A stretch of DNA of 43,601 bases from a crenarchaeote SCGC AAA261-N23. GTDB taxonomy: Archaea; Thermoproteota; Thermoprotei; Gearchaeales; Gearchaeaceae. The notes beneath the pieces were generated by a model. The model was given only the letters and a program-made list of their open reading frames with translations. It was not told the origin of the DNA and searched no databases. Location of the stretch: positions 1 to 43,601 of the forward strand of contig AQVQ01000002.1 in NCBI GenBank assembly GCA_000375685.1. The letters are read 5' to 3'. Every line of letters starts with the position of its first letter. Position 1 is the stretch's first letter. The position numbers and the translations under genes were made by a program. Below are positions 16,225 through 26,087 of this stretch, piece by piece.

Positions 16225-17396
16225 AAAAGATAACAATAATCTCGCAATATTGGGAACCTGATTTCAATGGAGATGTTGTTAGGCTAAAGAGATGCATTGA
16301 AGTCTTTATTAAACTTGGTTACAAGGTTGATTTGATAACTGCAATTCCTAATTACATTATTTCTAGAAGGAATGAAGCAAAGGTTGGCTTGGAATTCGGT
16401 AAAAATATTAGGATACTTAGGCTTTGGATGCCAAAAATAGAACACAATAGCTTTGCAAAAAGACTGTTAATCTATCTATGGTTTATGCTTATTTCTTCAA
16501 TTCCTGCTATAATATTTGCTAGGAAAGGATACATCTGGGCTTTTTGCCAAAGAGTCTTCTCAACATATTCATGTCTTATTCCTAGAATAATTTGGAAAAC
16601 AAAATTAATTTCAGATGTAACAGATGTTTGGCCTGAAGCTTTAGTAAATACAGGTTATCTTTCTTCAAACTCAATTTCTTATAAATTAGGTAAGATAGTT
16701 GCTTTAATAGCTTATAGGATAAGCGATAATATCACAACATTGAATCCTGCTATGGCTTCTTTAATTATCAGGAATTATGGAGTGAATGAAGCAAAGGTAA
16801 AGATTGTGCCAAATATAGCTAAAGATATGAAAGTCAATCCAAATTTAAAGAATGAGAATTTCAATATAGTTTACTTTGGAAATTTAGGAACTAACTATGA
16901 TTTCAAGATTTTGTTAGATACTGCTAAAATTCTTGAAGAAAGTGGAGTAAATTTGGTCATAAGAGGAAATGGTGAAATGCTTGAATATGTAAAAGAATAC
17001 ATTAAAATAAAGAATATTAATAATGTAAAACTCATAACAAAGATTTTAAGTCAAGATGAAATGATTGAGCTTCTTAACGATGCAAGTTTGCTCATTTTAC
17101 CAATGAAGGAACAGATATTCGAAAACGCATCGTTTCCAATAAAATTCGTTGAATATTTGAACACAGGTATTCCTGTATTATACATTGGAAAAGGATATGC
17201 CTATGATATAATAGAAAACTATAAAGCAGGGATTGCGATAGATAAAAGGGACCCTAAGCTTATTGCAGAATACATTATTGAACTTAAGAACAATAAAGAG
17301 AAACTTTTAAATATTATGAACTCATCAAGACTTATATCGAGAAAGATGTTTTCAGAAGATGCTTTAATTGAAAAAATAAAAGAGGTCTTCTCTTAA
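16221..17396 (+). CDS. GT4 glycosyltransferase, WbuB-like
   Basis: This 391-aa GT-B enzyme has an N-terminal acceptor domain (ISQYWEPDFNGDVVRLKRCI) and a hydrophobic region near residues 85-105. A DVTDVWPEALVNTG segment is typical of WbuB-like GT4s. The C-terminal domain has VYFGNLGTNYDFKILLD and ends with the acceptor-loop region ASFPIKFVEYLNTGIPVLYI. It starts with TTG overlapping the previous TGA. Gene order suggests it elongates a lipid-linked sugar. Specificity cannot be read. Confidence 0.85.
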   Translation: MKKITIISQYWEPDFNGDVVRLKRCIEVFIKLGYKVDLITAIPNYIISRRNEAKVGLEFGKNIRILRLWMPKIEHNSFAKRLLIYLWFMLISSIPAIIFARKGYIWAFCQRVFSTYSCLIPRIIWKTKLISDVTDVWPEALVNTGYLSSNSISYKLGKIVALIAYRISDNITTLNPAMASLIIRNYGVNEAKVKIVPNIAKDMKVNPNLKNENFNIVYFGNLGTNYDFKILLDTAKILEESGVNLVIRGNGEMLEYVKEYIKIKNINNVKLITKILSQDEMIELLNDASLLILPMKEQIFENASFPIKFVEYLNTGIPVLYIGKGYAYDIIENYKAGIAIDKRDPKLIAEYIIELKNNKEKLLNIMNSSRLISRKMFSEDALIEKIKEVFS

Positions 17397-18388
17397 TGTC
17401 TATCCAAAAAGAATTTTGGTTTGGAAAAAACGTATTGGTTACAGGAGGAGCTGGCTTTATAGGATCAAATCTTGTAGAAAAACTTGTTGAGCTTGGTTGC
17501 AATGTAAGGGTTGCTGATAATTTGTCAAGGGGGAGCTTAGATAATATATCTGAATTCATGGATAAAATCGATTTCAGAAAGGTAGATTTAACAGACATAA
17601 ATTCATGCATTGAAGTTACTAAGGGAATAGATTATGTTTTCCATTTAGCCTCTTCTGTAGGAGGAATACATTACATAATGCGTGAGAAAGTTGGCAACTT
17701 AACTCCTTCAGCAATCATGAACTTGAACATGCTAGAAGCCTGCATAAAAAACGATGTTGAAAGATTTCTATTTACAAGCTCAGCATGCATTTACAATGGA
17801 AAAAGCAATACAGTTAATGTTTACAAGGAGGAAGATGCTTATCCTGCAAATCCTTTAAATACCTATGGTTGGGCTAAAGTAATTGGAGAGATTGCTTGTA
17901 AAAGCTATCATGAAGACTATGGATTGAAATGTTCTGTAGTAAGAATATTCAATGCCTATGGAGAAAAGGAAAACCTTGATCTCAAGTGGGCCCATGTAAT
18001 TCCTTCTTTCATTGTAAAGGCAATATTATATCCAAAGATTCCCTTCAAAATTTTCGGAGATGGGAAGCAAATAAGGTCTTTTCTATATGTCAAGGACTGT
18101 GTTGAAGGAATGCTTTTAGCTATGCAGAAAATTGAAAATGCAGACCCTATAAACTTAGGAAACGATAAACCGATTTCAATATTGGAACTTGCCTATAAAA
18201 TAATAGATATTGCGAAAAAAGAAATAAAGGTTGAACTTGATCTTAAAGGAACTGTTGGCGTTCATGGGTACTATGCTAATACAGAAAAAATGAAGAAAGT
18301 CTTAAATTGGGAACCAAGAACAAGCTTGGATGAAGGATTGAGGAGAACCTTTGATTGGGCAAAAAGAAAGCTTTCAAATGGAACTTAA
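17396..18388 (+). CDS. NAD-dependent nucleotide-sugar epimerase/dehydratase (extended SDR)
   Basis: This 330-aa extended SDR has the Rossmann motif VTGGAGFIGSNL (residues about 15-26), SSACIYNG with the catalytic serine region (about 126-133) and the Y157-X3-K161 pair in TYGWAKVIGE. The SSACIY spelling recalls GDP-mannose 3,5-epimerase and related enzymes; UDP-glucose 4-epimerase is the other candidate group. The gene starts at an ATG whose A is the last base of the previous stop. A second, divergent SDR follows with an 11-nt overlap, so two consecutive steps of one nucleotide-sugar pathway are likely. Confidence 0.85.
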   Translation: MSIQKEFWFGKNVLVTGGAGFIGSNLVEKLVELGCNVRVADNLSRGSLDNISEFMDKIDFRKVDLTDINSCIEVTKGIDYVFHLASSVGGIHYIMREKVGNLTPSAIMNLNMLEACIKNDVERFLFTSSACIYNGKSNTVNVYKEEDAYPANPLNTYGWAKVIGEIACKSYHEDYGLKCSVVRIFNAYGEKENLDLKWAHVIPSFIVKAILYPKIPFKIFGDGKQIRSFLYVKDCVEGMLLAMQKIENADPINLGNDKPISILELAYKIIDIAKKEIKVELDLKGTVGVHGYYANTEKMKKVLNWEPRTSLDEGLRRTFDWAKRKLSNGT

Positions 18389-19415
18389 TTTTTACGAAAA
18401 CAAAAAGGTTTTAGTTACAGGAGGGGCTTCTTTCATAGGATCCCATCTTGTAGATAAGCTAGTTTCTTTGAAGAGCAATGTAACCGTTGTAGATGATTTA
18501 AGCAGTGGTAGATTGGAAAATCTAAGCAATGTAATTGATAAGATAAAATTCGTAAAGGAAGATCTTGAATATGCAAGTCTTCAAAGACTTAAGGAAATTT
18601 TCAAAGGAAATGAAATCGTTTTTCATTTAGCTGCAGTACATGGAGGCAGAGGATACATAGCTACGCATCCAGCAGATGTTTGTTCAATTTTTGCAATTGA
18701 TCATCATGTATACGATGCATGCCTTGTTTCAGGTGTTGAAAAAGTTGTCTATGCAAGTTCTGCATGCGTTTATCCTCCAAATCTTCAAAAAGATGATGAA
18801 AGCTTGCTTAACGAGGATCTATCAAATCCTTTAAATCTAGATTCTTATTTAAGTGCAGATATTGAGTACGGCTGGGCCAAGTTAATGGGGGAGGTTCAGC
18901 TCATCTCTTTCATTAAGCAATATGGATTAAAGGGTGCTATACTAAGGTTTGTAACAGCTTATGGCCCTAGAGAAAATGAAACACACTCGATTATAGCTTT
19001 AATTTACAAGGCCTTTGAAAGAATGGATCCTTTTGTAATTTGGGGTGATGGAAATCAAAGCAGGGATTATACCTATGTTGAGGACATTGTTAATGGAACA
19101 CTGCTAGCTGGAATAAAGGTAAACGATGGTACTCCTATAAACTTAGGAACAGGAAGAAGATACAAAATTAAAGAAGTTGCTGAAAAAATCTTTGAAATAA
19201 TGAATTGGAGGCCGAGTAAGATAATTTACGATAAATCAAAGCCTGTAGGTGTTTATAGTAGAGCCTTGGATATTAAAAGGGCAAAGGAAATACTAAATTG
19301 GCAACCTAAGTATTCTTTGGAAGAAGGATTGAGAAAGACAATTGAATGGTATGTTTCTACTCATAAGCCAACTGGAAAGGTAGATGAAAGGAAACTTTTA
19401 GAAAGAACAGCGTAA
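18378..19415 (+). CDS. Second nucleotide-sugar epimerase/dehydratase (extended SDR)
   Basis: This 345-aa extended SDR has VTGGASFIGSHL near residues 13-24, SSACVYPPN, and Y164-X3-K168 in EYGWAKLMGE. The frame is open to 18351, but the ATG at 18378 gives the normal distance to the Rossmann motif, so I use it. It overlaps the previous gene by 11 nt. The two tandem SDRs share the SSAC(I/V)Y and GWAK signatures and probably arose from an old duplication. The third glycine of the usual GGAGFIG is serine here, a tolerated change in the family. The C-terminal RKLLERTA tail is extra. Confidence 0.85.
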   Translation: MELNFYENKKVLVTGGASFIGSHLVDKLVSLKSNVTVVDDLSSGRLENLSNVIDKIKFVKEDLEYASLQRLKEIFKGNEIVFHLAAVHGGRGYIATHPADVCSIFAIDHHVYDACLVSGVEKVVYASSACVYPPNLQKDDESLLNEDLSNPLNLDSYLSADIEYGWAKLMGEVQLISFIKQYGLKGAILRFVTAYGPRENETHSIIALIYKAFERMDPFVIWGDGNQSRDYTYVEDIVNGTLLAGIKVNDGTPINLGTGRRYKIKEVAEKIFEIMNWRPSKIIYDKSKPVGVYSRALDIKRAKEILNWQPKYSLEEGLRKTIEWYVSTHKPTGKVDERKLLERTA

Positions 19416-19452
19416 TCATATTAAAGAGTTGTTTTTATAAATTTGTGTTTTA

Positions 19453-20256
19453 ATGGTTATTAAAAGTCTTACACTCGATCAAACAATACCTAAATTGAAA
19501 AAGTTATTCGAGAAATCTGAAAATATTGAAGCTGCTATATTATTCGGATCTATAGCAAAAAATAAGTTCAGTACTCATGATATAGATATTGCCTTAAAAC
19601 TAAAAAAGGAAGACCTACTAGAAGTTGGTTATATTGTAAGCCAAATAGCAAAAACATTACACATTAAAGAAGATTATATAGACATTGCGCTCTTAAACCA
19701 AACAAACCCAATAATGATTTCAAAGATACTCAAAGATGGTATCATAATCAAAGCTCAACCTAAAATTATTGAGGAACTCTCACAACAAGCACCAGATGCA
19801 ATAATGGAAATTAAACAATGGTCATCTTTAGATCCAAAATTAGATAAAACGATTATTACATCAAGGATTGAAGAGATCAGAAAAAATTCAGATTTTATAA
19901 AAAGCGAAATACTATCTAGAAAAATTGAAGAATTAGACTACAAAGACATACTAGCTCTAGAAAGAGCCATGCACAAAATAATTGAATCCATGCTTTATAT
20001 ATGTAGACATTTAGTCTCAGTTTATTCGCTAGGTCTTGTAGAAAGCTATGGTGAATATCCACAAAAACTGGCAAAAGCGAATAAGATGCCAAAAGACTTA
20101 GCAAAGGATGTAACAAAACTTTCAGGCTTAAGAAATATACTTGTTCATAGATATTTAGAAATTAGAACAGAGATTCTTTATCAAGCAGCTAAAGAAACAG
20201 TTGAAAAAATAGTAAACAAATTCATTGAATGGGCGAAAGCAATAGCAGAGCATTAA
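19453..20256 (+). CDS. MNT-HEPN (MntA-HepT-like) single-chain fusion
   Basis: This 267-aa protein joins two domains normally encoded separately. Residues 1 to about 105 are a minimal nucleotidyltransferase with G32-S33 and D43-X-D45 (GSIAKNKFSTHDIDIA). Residues about 135-267 are a HepT/DUF86-type HEPN domain with the RX4HXY motif at R227, H232 and Y234 (GLRNILVHRYLEI). In studied systems MntA AMPylates the HepT tyrosine and so silences its ribonuclease. A fused chain would neutralise itself in cis. The gene stands alone between an epimerase and a carbamoyltransferase, with its own AT-rich promoter region (a TATA-like tttttataaat at 19432-19442). It was probably inserted into the glycan operon. 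Confidence 0.85.
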   Translation: MVIKSLTLDQTIPKLKKLFEKSENIEAAILFGSIAKNKFSTHDIDIALKLKKEDLLEVGYIVSQIAKTLHIKEDYIDIALLNQTNPIMISKILKDGIIIKAQPKIIEELSQQAPDAIMEIKQWSSLDPKLDKTIITSRIEEIRKNSDFIKSEILSRKIEELDYKDILALERAMHKIIESMLYICRHLVSVYSLGLVESYGEYPQKLAKANKMPKDLAKDVTKLSGLRNILVHRYLEIRTEILYQAAKETVEKIVNKFIEWAKAIAEH

Positions 20257-20383
20257 GAATGGAAAAACAAGAAGATTGCCTGTTGGAAAAAAATATTGCA
20301 AGGCTTGAAGGAAACAATTAATGGTTTTCAACATAAAAGGAAAAAGTTAATCAACTAAAGGTTTCTTTTAAAATAGCTTAAAC

Positions 20384-22084
20384 TTGAAAAATATAACAAT
20401 CCTTGGAATTAACGACGGCCATGATTGTGGTGCAGCTTTGATTAGGAATGGAAAAGTTATCGCAGCTGTTCAAGAAGAAAGGCTTTCTAACATAAAACAT
20501 CACAGCGGGGTTCCAGAGATTTCAATAAGGGAAGTCTTTAAAATAGCAAAAATTCATCCAAGTGAAGTCGATGCAATAGCAATCGTTAGTCTTAACAGAG
20601 TCTATTCTCCACTAAAAGAATATCCTTTGAAAGTTAAATTCTTTGAAAAGATAGCTCCGCTATTTCATGGTAAAACCTTTGCTAAGTTATATGTTAGCAT
20701 TTTACATAAATTCAGATCTGTAAAGCATTTAATGAAGATATTTCAAGAATTGGGAATTGAAAATAAAGAAGTAAGATTTGTCGAGCATCATTTAGCTCAT
20801 GCTTCATGTGCTTACAGAACATGCCCTTGGGGATATGATGAAAAAGTTTTAGTAATGACAGTTGACGGTGCTGGAGATGGTGTCTCATCTACAGTAAATA
20901 TAGCAGAAAAAGGAGAGATTCAAAGGATAGCATGGTCAACATTTTATGATTCGCCAGGAAACGCATACTATAGCGAGATAACAAGATACCTAGGAATGAA
21001 ACCATGGGACCATGAATACAAAGTAATGGGTCTAGCACCTTATGGAAAAGCAGATTATTGCATAGATAAAATGAGAAAGATTATTAGATTAAATCCAAAG
21101 AATCCATTAGAATTCCAAAATATTTTTGGTTCTTATCTAAAATCAATGCAGCCTAAACTATACAGATTACTAAAGGAACAAAGATTCGATAACATAGCTG
21201 CAGCATGCCAAGCATATTATGAAGAATTGATGACTTCATGGGTAAAGGCAGCGATAGAAAAAACAGGCATTACTAAGGTAGCTTTTGCAGGAGGCAATAT
21301 ATTAAACGTAAAAGCTAACATGAGAATATCGGAAATTGAAGAAGTCGAGGATGCATTCTTCTATCCTGCATGCGGAGATGATGGAACTCCTATAGGTGCA
21401 GCTTTACAAGTTTATTATGAGATTTGCAAGGAAGAAGGAATTAAGCCTGAATTTCATCCTTTGGAAGATCTATACTATGGACCTGAATACAGTGATGAAG
21501 AAATAAGGGAATGTTTGAAAAAGGAAGGTTTGATCGAAAAATCTGAAAAATACGATGGAATAGAAGAAGTTGTTGGAGAATTATTAACAAAGGGAAAAAT
21601 TGTTGCAAGATTCAATGGAAGAGTTGAATGGGGGCCAAGAGCTTTGGGCAACAGAAGCATTTTAGCTGATCCAAGAGATTTTAGGGTGGTAAGAAAGCTA
21701 AACAGTGCAATAAAGCAAAGAGATTTTTGGATGCCCTTTGCACCTACGATATTGGAAGAAAGGATGCATGAATATTTAGTAAATGCAAGGCCTGCAAGAT
21801 ACATGATTCTCGCTTTCAATACTACTGAAAAAAGGGATGAGATAATCGCAGCTATTCATCCACAAGATTATACTGCTAGGCCCCAAACTTTGAATGATTG
21901 GAATCCTTCTTATAGAAAAGTTATTGAAAGATTCGAAGAGGAAACAGGTGTGGGAGGAATTCTTAATACAAGCTTTAATCTTCATGGATATCCAATCGTT
22001 GGCACTCCTGAGCTTGCAATATGGACGTTTAAAAATTCAGGTCTAGAATATCTTGCAATAGGAAACTACCTAGTTAAGAAGTAA
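20384..22084 (+). CDS. Carbamoyltransferase, NodU/CmcH/TobZ family
   Basis: This 566-aa enzyme has the N-terminal ASKHA-type domain with LGINDGHDCGAALI (residues about 5-18) and the metal-binding EHHLAHA (about 134-140). It also has DGAGDG and AFAGG followed by NPxG-like elements (YPACGDDGTPIGAAL). The C-terminal Sua5/YrdC-like domain has VEWGPRALGNRSILADPR (about 412-429) and NTSFNLHGYPIV. The family transfers carbamoyl from carbamoyl phosphate, via carbamoyl-AMP, to a hydroxyl group, usually on a sugar or antibiotic. In this context the acceptor is probably a glycan sugar. The GGNILNVKAN stretch replaces the more usual G-G-V/C-N spelling. The start is a TTG placed by the family's IL-GI start; a TATA-like ttttaaaat lies just upstream. 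Confidence 0.9.
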   Translation: MKNITILGINDGHDCGAALIRNGKVIAAVQEERLSNIKHHSGVPEISIREVFKIAKIHPSEVDAIAIVSLNRVYSPLKEYPLKVKFFEKIAPLFHGKTFAKLYVSILHKFRSVKHLMKIFQELGIENKEVRFVEHHLAHASCAYRTCPWGYDEKVLVMTVDGAGDGVSSTVNIAEKGEIQRIAWSTFYDSPGNAYYSEITRYLGMKPWDHEYKVMGLAPYGKADYCIDKMRKIIRLNPKNPLEFQNIFGSYLKSMQPKLYRLLKEQRFDNIAAACQAYYEELMTSWVKAAIEKTGITKVAFAGGNILNVKANMRISEIEEVEDAFFYPACGDDGTPIGAALQVYYEICKEEGIKPEFHPLEDLYYGPEYSDEEIRECLKKEGLIEKSEKYDGIEEVVGELLTKGKIVARFNGRVEWGPRALGNRSILADPRDFRVVRKLNSAIKQRDFWMPFAPTILEERMHEYLVNARPARYMILAFNTTEKRDEIIAAIHPQDYTARPQTLNDWNPSYRKVIERFEEETGVGGILNTSFNLHGYPIVGTPELAIWTFKNSGLEYLAIGNYLVKK

Positions 22085-22091
22085 ACTTGAA

Positions 22092-23897
22092 ATGAGCATT
22101 TTAGAAAAAATAATAAATTTAAAAACAGTTAAAATACTGTTCCCTATATCTATTTTAATTCTTATTTTACTATTTATTTCTCTTTTCATAAAGTTTACAG
22201 TAACAGGATACTTTTTAACAATGAACTTTTTAGGTGTTGTATTTGGGATAGCTACGTATTTGTATTTCGTTAAGAAGCCAAGCTATAATGAATTCAATAT
22301 CAATAATGATAAGCTTAATATTGCCTTAGCTATTATCTTTTCGTCTTTTATCTCGATAACTGTTTTCTCGATTTACATGAGTAATGTTTACAGAGTAATA
22401 GAATTCTACGTATTTATTACAGCAGCAATGGGCTTGCTAACTTTTGAAGCCTTATTTTTAAAAGTTTCAAAGAAAACAGCGCTGCTAATATTAATACAGC
22501 TAATTATTCTAGATTTCATACAAAGGATAAGCTTGTATTTAATTAACGGTGTTCCTCCATGGTGGGATCCCTACTATCATTACTTTAACAGCGTTACAGT
22601 TTACAATTTAGGGCATGTAGCCAACTTTGCTGAATATACATACTTTCCGCTGTATTACATTCTCAATACAATCATTTGGCTAATTCCATTTGGCAAATTA
22701 ACATTCATGTACATGTTGCTCAATTCACTGATCGTTAGCATTTCTTTGTTTTTTGTTTACGCAATTGTTTATAGGATTTCAAGCAATGAAAGAGTTTCAT
22801 TGATATCTACGATTGTTTTTAGCCTAATATACAGCTATACTTCTTTTAGTTCTTATACACCGCATCCTTTTTCATTCATTCTTTTCTTAATCTCTTTTTA
22901 TTCATTAATACGAATTGAAGGAAACAGAAAATTTGCAATAATTCTAATTTTAAGCTCAATTTCAATGTTCTTATTCCATCCTACAGCAGCACTTATTTTT
23001 GCAATAGTAATGTTAGTTTTGACATTTAGTTTATTTACCTACAACAAATACATGAAAACATATTCGATAGCTTATTTTGGATTAATAATATTCTATTTAT
23101 TTTTCTTTGCCTATCCTTATTTATCTTCCTTTCTAACAGGTCTAATTAATCCACCAGGTACTTTGAATCCAGAAAGCCCATCGACTCCTTATTTTAAACC
23201 AATTTTAGATTCTTTAACATTCTATGCCTTATCCCATTTATGGTATTCTATAACGATCTATTTAGGAACAGTAGGTTTGTTATATGCTCTCATAAACGGG
23301 AAAAACTTTAAGAATTATTTTCTTGCTCTAACCGCTTTGACTATTGTAGCATATAATTTTGCGATTCTTTTTTCTGGCACTGCCATAGCTGAAACTATTG
23401 CTGTATTTTACATATTAGTACCTTTGTCCTTTTTATCTGGATTATTTTTAGTCTTTAAGAGGAAAGCCATACTTGCATTGTTATTAGTCCTTATCATCTT
23501 TGCTTTCTTTTCATCTAATTTACTAACAGATGATAGCCCTTATTTTGCAAAGTATAGTTATCCATCACAGGTAATAATGTATGACGATCAGCAATCATTT
23601 TCTTTAGCTAAGTTCATACTTTATATGAACCCTCCTGCAAAAATCTTTGGAACAATAGATCCAAGCATTGTGCCTTATTATTTTAACGGAACTCTATCCT
23701 CTTCAATAGCTTACTATCATTTATCTCTTAATGTGAATACAAGTAATTCCTATATAGCTGTAAGTATCTATACTGTAGAAAGATGGGCCAATGGAATATC
23801 TCCAGCGTCTTTTTCAAATTATTTAAATTCCTTAATATATAAAAGTAACAATGACATTCTTTTTAATAACGGAGATTCATATTTAATTATGATCTAA
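22092..23897 (+). CDS. Polytopic membrane protein, GT-C-like, second copy
   Basis: This 601-aa protein has about thirteen membrane spans. A loop near residues 153-166 reads GVPPWWDPYYHYFNS, an acidic-aromatic motif at the position expected for a GT-C active site. It is followed by YFPLYY and, later, YTPHPFSF and FLFHPTAALI. The C-terminal outer part ends NNDILFNNGDSYLIM, close to the end of the protein at 13334. A family related to dolichol-phosphate-sugar-dependent transferases is likely, but polymerase or flippase roles are possible. It lies 7 nt after the carbamoyltransferase. After it, 208 AT-rich bases (23898-24105) separate this operon from the next gene and hold only TATA-like boxes. 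Confidence 0.6.
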   Translation: MSILEKIINLKTVKILFPISILILILLFISLFIKFTVTGYFLTMNFLGVVFGIATYLYFVKKPSYNEFNINNDKLNIALAIIFSSFISITVFSIYMSNVYRVIEFYVFITAAMGLLTFEALFLKVSKKTALLILIQLIILDFIQRISLYLINGVPPWWDPYYHYFNSVTVYNLGHVANFAEYTYFPLYYILNTIIWLIPFGKLTFMYMLLNSLIVSISLFFVYAIVYRISSNERVSLISTIVFSLIYSYTSFSSYTPHPFSFILFLISFYSLIRIEGNRKFAIILILSSISMFLFHPTAALIFAIVMLVLTFSLFTYNKYMKTYSIAYFGLIIFYLFFFAYPYLSSFLTGLINPPGTLNPESPSTPYFKPILDSLTFYALSHLWYSITIYLGTVGLLYALINGKNFKNYFLALTALTIVAYNFAILFSGTAIAETIAVFYILVPLSFLSGLFLVFKRKAILALLLVLIIFAFFSSNLLTDDSPYFAKYSYPSQVIMYDDQQSFSLAKFILYMNPPAKIFGTIDPSIVPYYFNGTLSSSIAYYHLSLNVNTSNSYIAVSIYTVERWANGISPASFSNYLNSLIYKSNNDILFNNGDSYLIMI

Positions 23898-24105
23898 AAA
23901 AATTATCTTGTAAGTAGATTAAATAAACAATTTGGTAAAAATCTCATCATTGTCATTAGTATATAATTTGGATATGGGTGTAAAAATTAATTTATCTTGT
24001 AAACGTATTTTTTCTAATTCTTTTATTTTAAATCAAGATTGCAAAAACACTCATAATACAAAATTATGTTATATAGTAATTGATTCGATTATTTAACTTT
24101 TTCAA

Positions 24106-25308
24106 ATGATCAAACTTAAAATTTTGCTAGTTTGCGAACAACCTTTACCTTCTAAGAAAAGAGCAGGAAGACCAAACTACAGTGTTAAGTATCTTTCAGA
24201 ATTAGGAAACGATATAACAGTTATTTGCCCTAAATCAGATTTGCCAGAAGATAACTTTGCCAATTATGAATACATAAACTTAGATTTCAAACAATTCAGC
24301 ATCTTATCGAGAATAAAAATAATGAGAGAAATGAGAAAGAAAATAAAAGAACTAGTTAAAAAAGAAAAATTTGATGTAATCAGAACAATAAATATCTTGC
24401 CAACTTATGCAACAATATCAAACAAAAATGATATAAAAATACCAATTTATGCAGAACTGACAGACTTTATCAGCGATCTTTACATTCAATTTGATATGCC
24501 TTTTAAAAGTTTAGTTGTTCCTTTTCTCAAAAGAATGGAAAAGAAAATAGCTAGAAATGTTGATTATGCAAACGTTGAAACTGAGCTAGGTAGAGATTTT
24601 TGGTACGAATATGGTCTTGATGGAGAAAGAATTGCAGTAATACCTAACGGTGTTGATACAGAACATTTCAATCCTTATAAAACAGATCCTGATATAATAA
24701 AAAGTAAATTAGAACTAAAGGATGAAGTGATTTTCTACCACGGTGACATGGGGTCTTATGATGGTGTTCATTTGTTGATAAAAGCCTTTAAAAAACTTAA
24801 AGAAAAACCTTCCTTATTAATTGTGGGAGAAGGTAAGGCTTCTTATATGAATTATTTAAAGTCCTTAATAAATGAAAACGGTTTAAATAAAGAAGTTAAG
24901 CTAACGGGATGGATCGAATATGAAGAGTTACCGAATTATATAGCTTCAGCGTCTTTGTGTGCTTTACCACTGATACCTAAAACAAAGATGAATCGAGTAA
25001 ACCTTCATACAAGAATAAGAGAATATTTGAGCATGTGCAAACCTTTTCTAGTTACAAAAACTGAAGGTATCTCAAGATCTTTAGGCAACGTAGCAATGTA
25101 TTTCAGAGATCCTTTAAATGTGGATATGACTGCTAAAGACTTGGAGCTTGCTTTAAAAGAAGTTAAAAATAAAGATTTTAGCTTTATGCGAAACATTGCT
25201 AAAAAATTAGATTGGAAGAATATAATTCATCAGGATTTCAAAGTAATGGAAGTAATAGTTGAAGGTAATGCTAAAGATCTAAGAGAGTTCGATTTGAAAC
25301 TGAATTGA
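24106..25308 (+). CDS. GT4 glycosyltransferase
   Basis: This 400-aa GT-B enzyme has an N-terminal LLVCEQPLPSKKRAGRPNY, the domain junction AVIPNGVDTEHFNP (residues about 182-196), VIFYHGDMGSYDGVHLLIKA and LIVGEGKASY. The region around IREYLSMCKPFLVTKTEG is where the retaining GT4 E-X7-E loop lies; the first glutamate is not obvious, so the catalytic pattern is atypical. It is the first gene of the island after a promoter-sized gap with a TATA-like ttatatag about 35 nt upstream. Sugar specificity is unknown. Confidence 0.85.
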   Translation: MIKLKILLVCEQPLPSKKRAGRPNYSVKYLSELGNDITVICPKSDLPEDNFANYEYINLDFKQFSILSRIKIMREMRKKIKELVKKEKFDVIRTINILPTYATISNKNDIKIPIYAELTDFISDLYIQFDMPFKSLVVPFLKRMEKKIARNVDYANVETELGRDFWYEYGLDGERIAVIPNGVDTEHFNPYKTDPDIIKSKLELKDEVIFYHGDMGSYDGVHLLIKAFKKLKEKPSLLIVGEGKASYMNYLKSLINENGLNKEVKLTGWIEYEELPNYIASASLCALPLIPKTKMNRVNLHTRIREYLSMCKPFLVTKTEGISRSLGNVAMYFRDPLNVDMTAKDLELALKEVKNKDFSFMRNIAKKLDWKNIIHQDFKVMEVIVEGNAKDLREFDLKLN

Positions 25309-25350
25309 TAATTTTGAAAAATAGCATTAAACTCAGATAGAATAACATTA

Positions 25351-26048
25351 ATGGATTATATTCTAAATAAACAATATATTAAACATTTTGTAAAAAATCC
25401 ATCTGACATCAGATTTATAATTCATTATTTAGGGAGAGAACGCAAATTGGTCAAATTAACAGGAGAAGAAAAAGAAAAAATTAAAAGATTATTAAATGAA
25501 GCTGAAAATATAAGAAAATACATCGTTGATAAATTATCAGAATTTCGTGCCTTCCATGGAACTATGGTCTCTCCTTTAGAAAGACCAATAATTTATACAA
25601 TTATTAGATGTTTTAAACCTAGAATAGTGGTTGAGACAGAGGTAGCAAATGGTGCTTCTTCAACTTTCATACTAAGCGCTCTTGAAAAGAATAACTTCGG
25701 TAAACTTTATAGCATAGATTTGCCAAGTAAAGACCTTTTATTAAAGGAAGAAGTAGGATGGTTAGTACCGCAATCCTTAAGGAATAGATGGGGCTAATCA
25801 TAGGTGACTCAAGAATTATTTTACCAAAATTACTAGCTGAGTTAGGTCATGTTGATATATTTCTTCATGATTCATTACATACTCTAGAACATATACTTTT
25901 TGAGTTAAAAGAGTCTTATAATTACATACCAAAAGGAGGTTTTTTAATTGTAGATGATATAAACGTCGATTGGATAAAGAAAATTAATCAAGAAATTAAA
26001 ACAGAAAAATCTGAACTATTCTATGATTTGCTTGTTTTAAAGAAATAA
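25351..26048 (+). pseudogene. SAM-dependent methyltransferase (Methyltransf_24-like), frameshifted
   Basis: The first 148 residues hold the SAM-binding region (PRIVVETEVANGASSTFIL, with the usual E-G replaced) and run to a stop at 25795-25797. The second part starts in another frame at 25788 (GLIIGDSRIILPKLL, then HVDIFLHDSLHTLEHILFE and GGFLIVDDI) and clearly continues the same fold. One extra G in the tgggg run at about 25789-25793 would restore the frame as RNRWGLIIGDSR. The intact enzyme would be about 232 aa and could methylate a sugar. A sequencing error, a real null allele or a slippage switch all fit. There are no other lesions in the gene. Confidence 0.8.
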
Positions 26049-26087
26049 TGTTATTGAAGCATGGTAAAAAAATTTAATTAGTACAAA

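Noticed and set aside
18351..18377. Upstream start for the second SDR
   Set aside because: It would add nine unlikely residues and lengthen the overlap; the ATG at 18378 fits the Rossmann fold spacing.
20257..20383. A 20-codon frame between the MNT-HEPN fusion and the carbamoyltransferase
   Set aside because: Too short, no motif, and likely part of an untranslated promoter region.
21475..21985. Minus-strand frames inside the carbamoyltransferase
   Set aside because: They mirror strongly conserved coding sequence on the plus strand and show no start context or domain.
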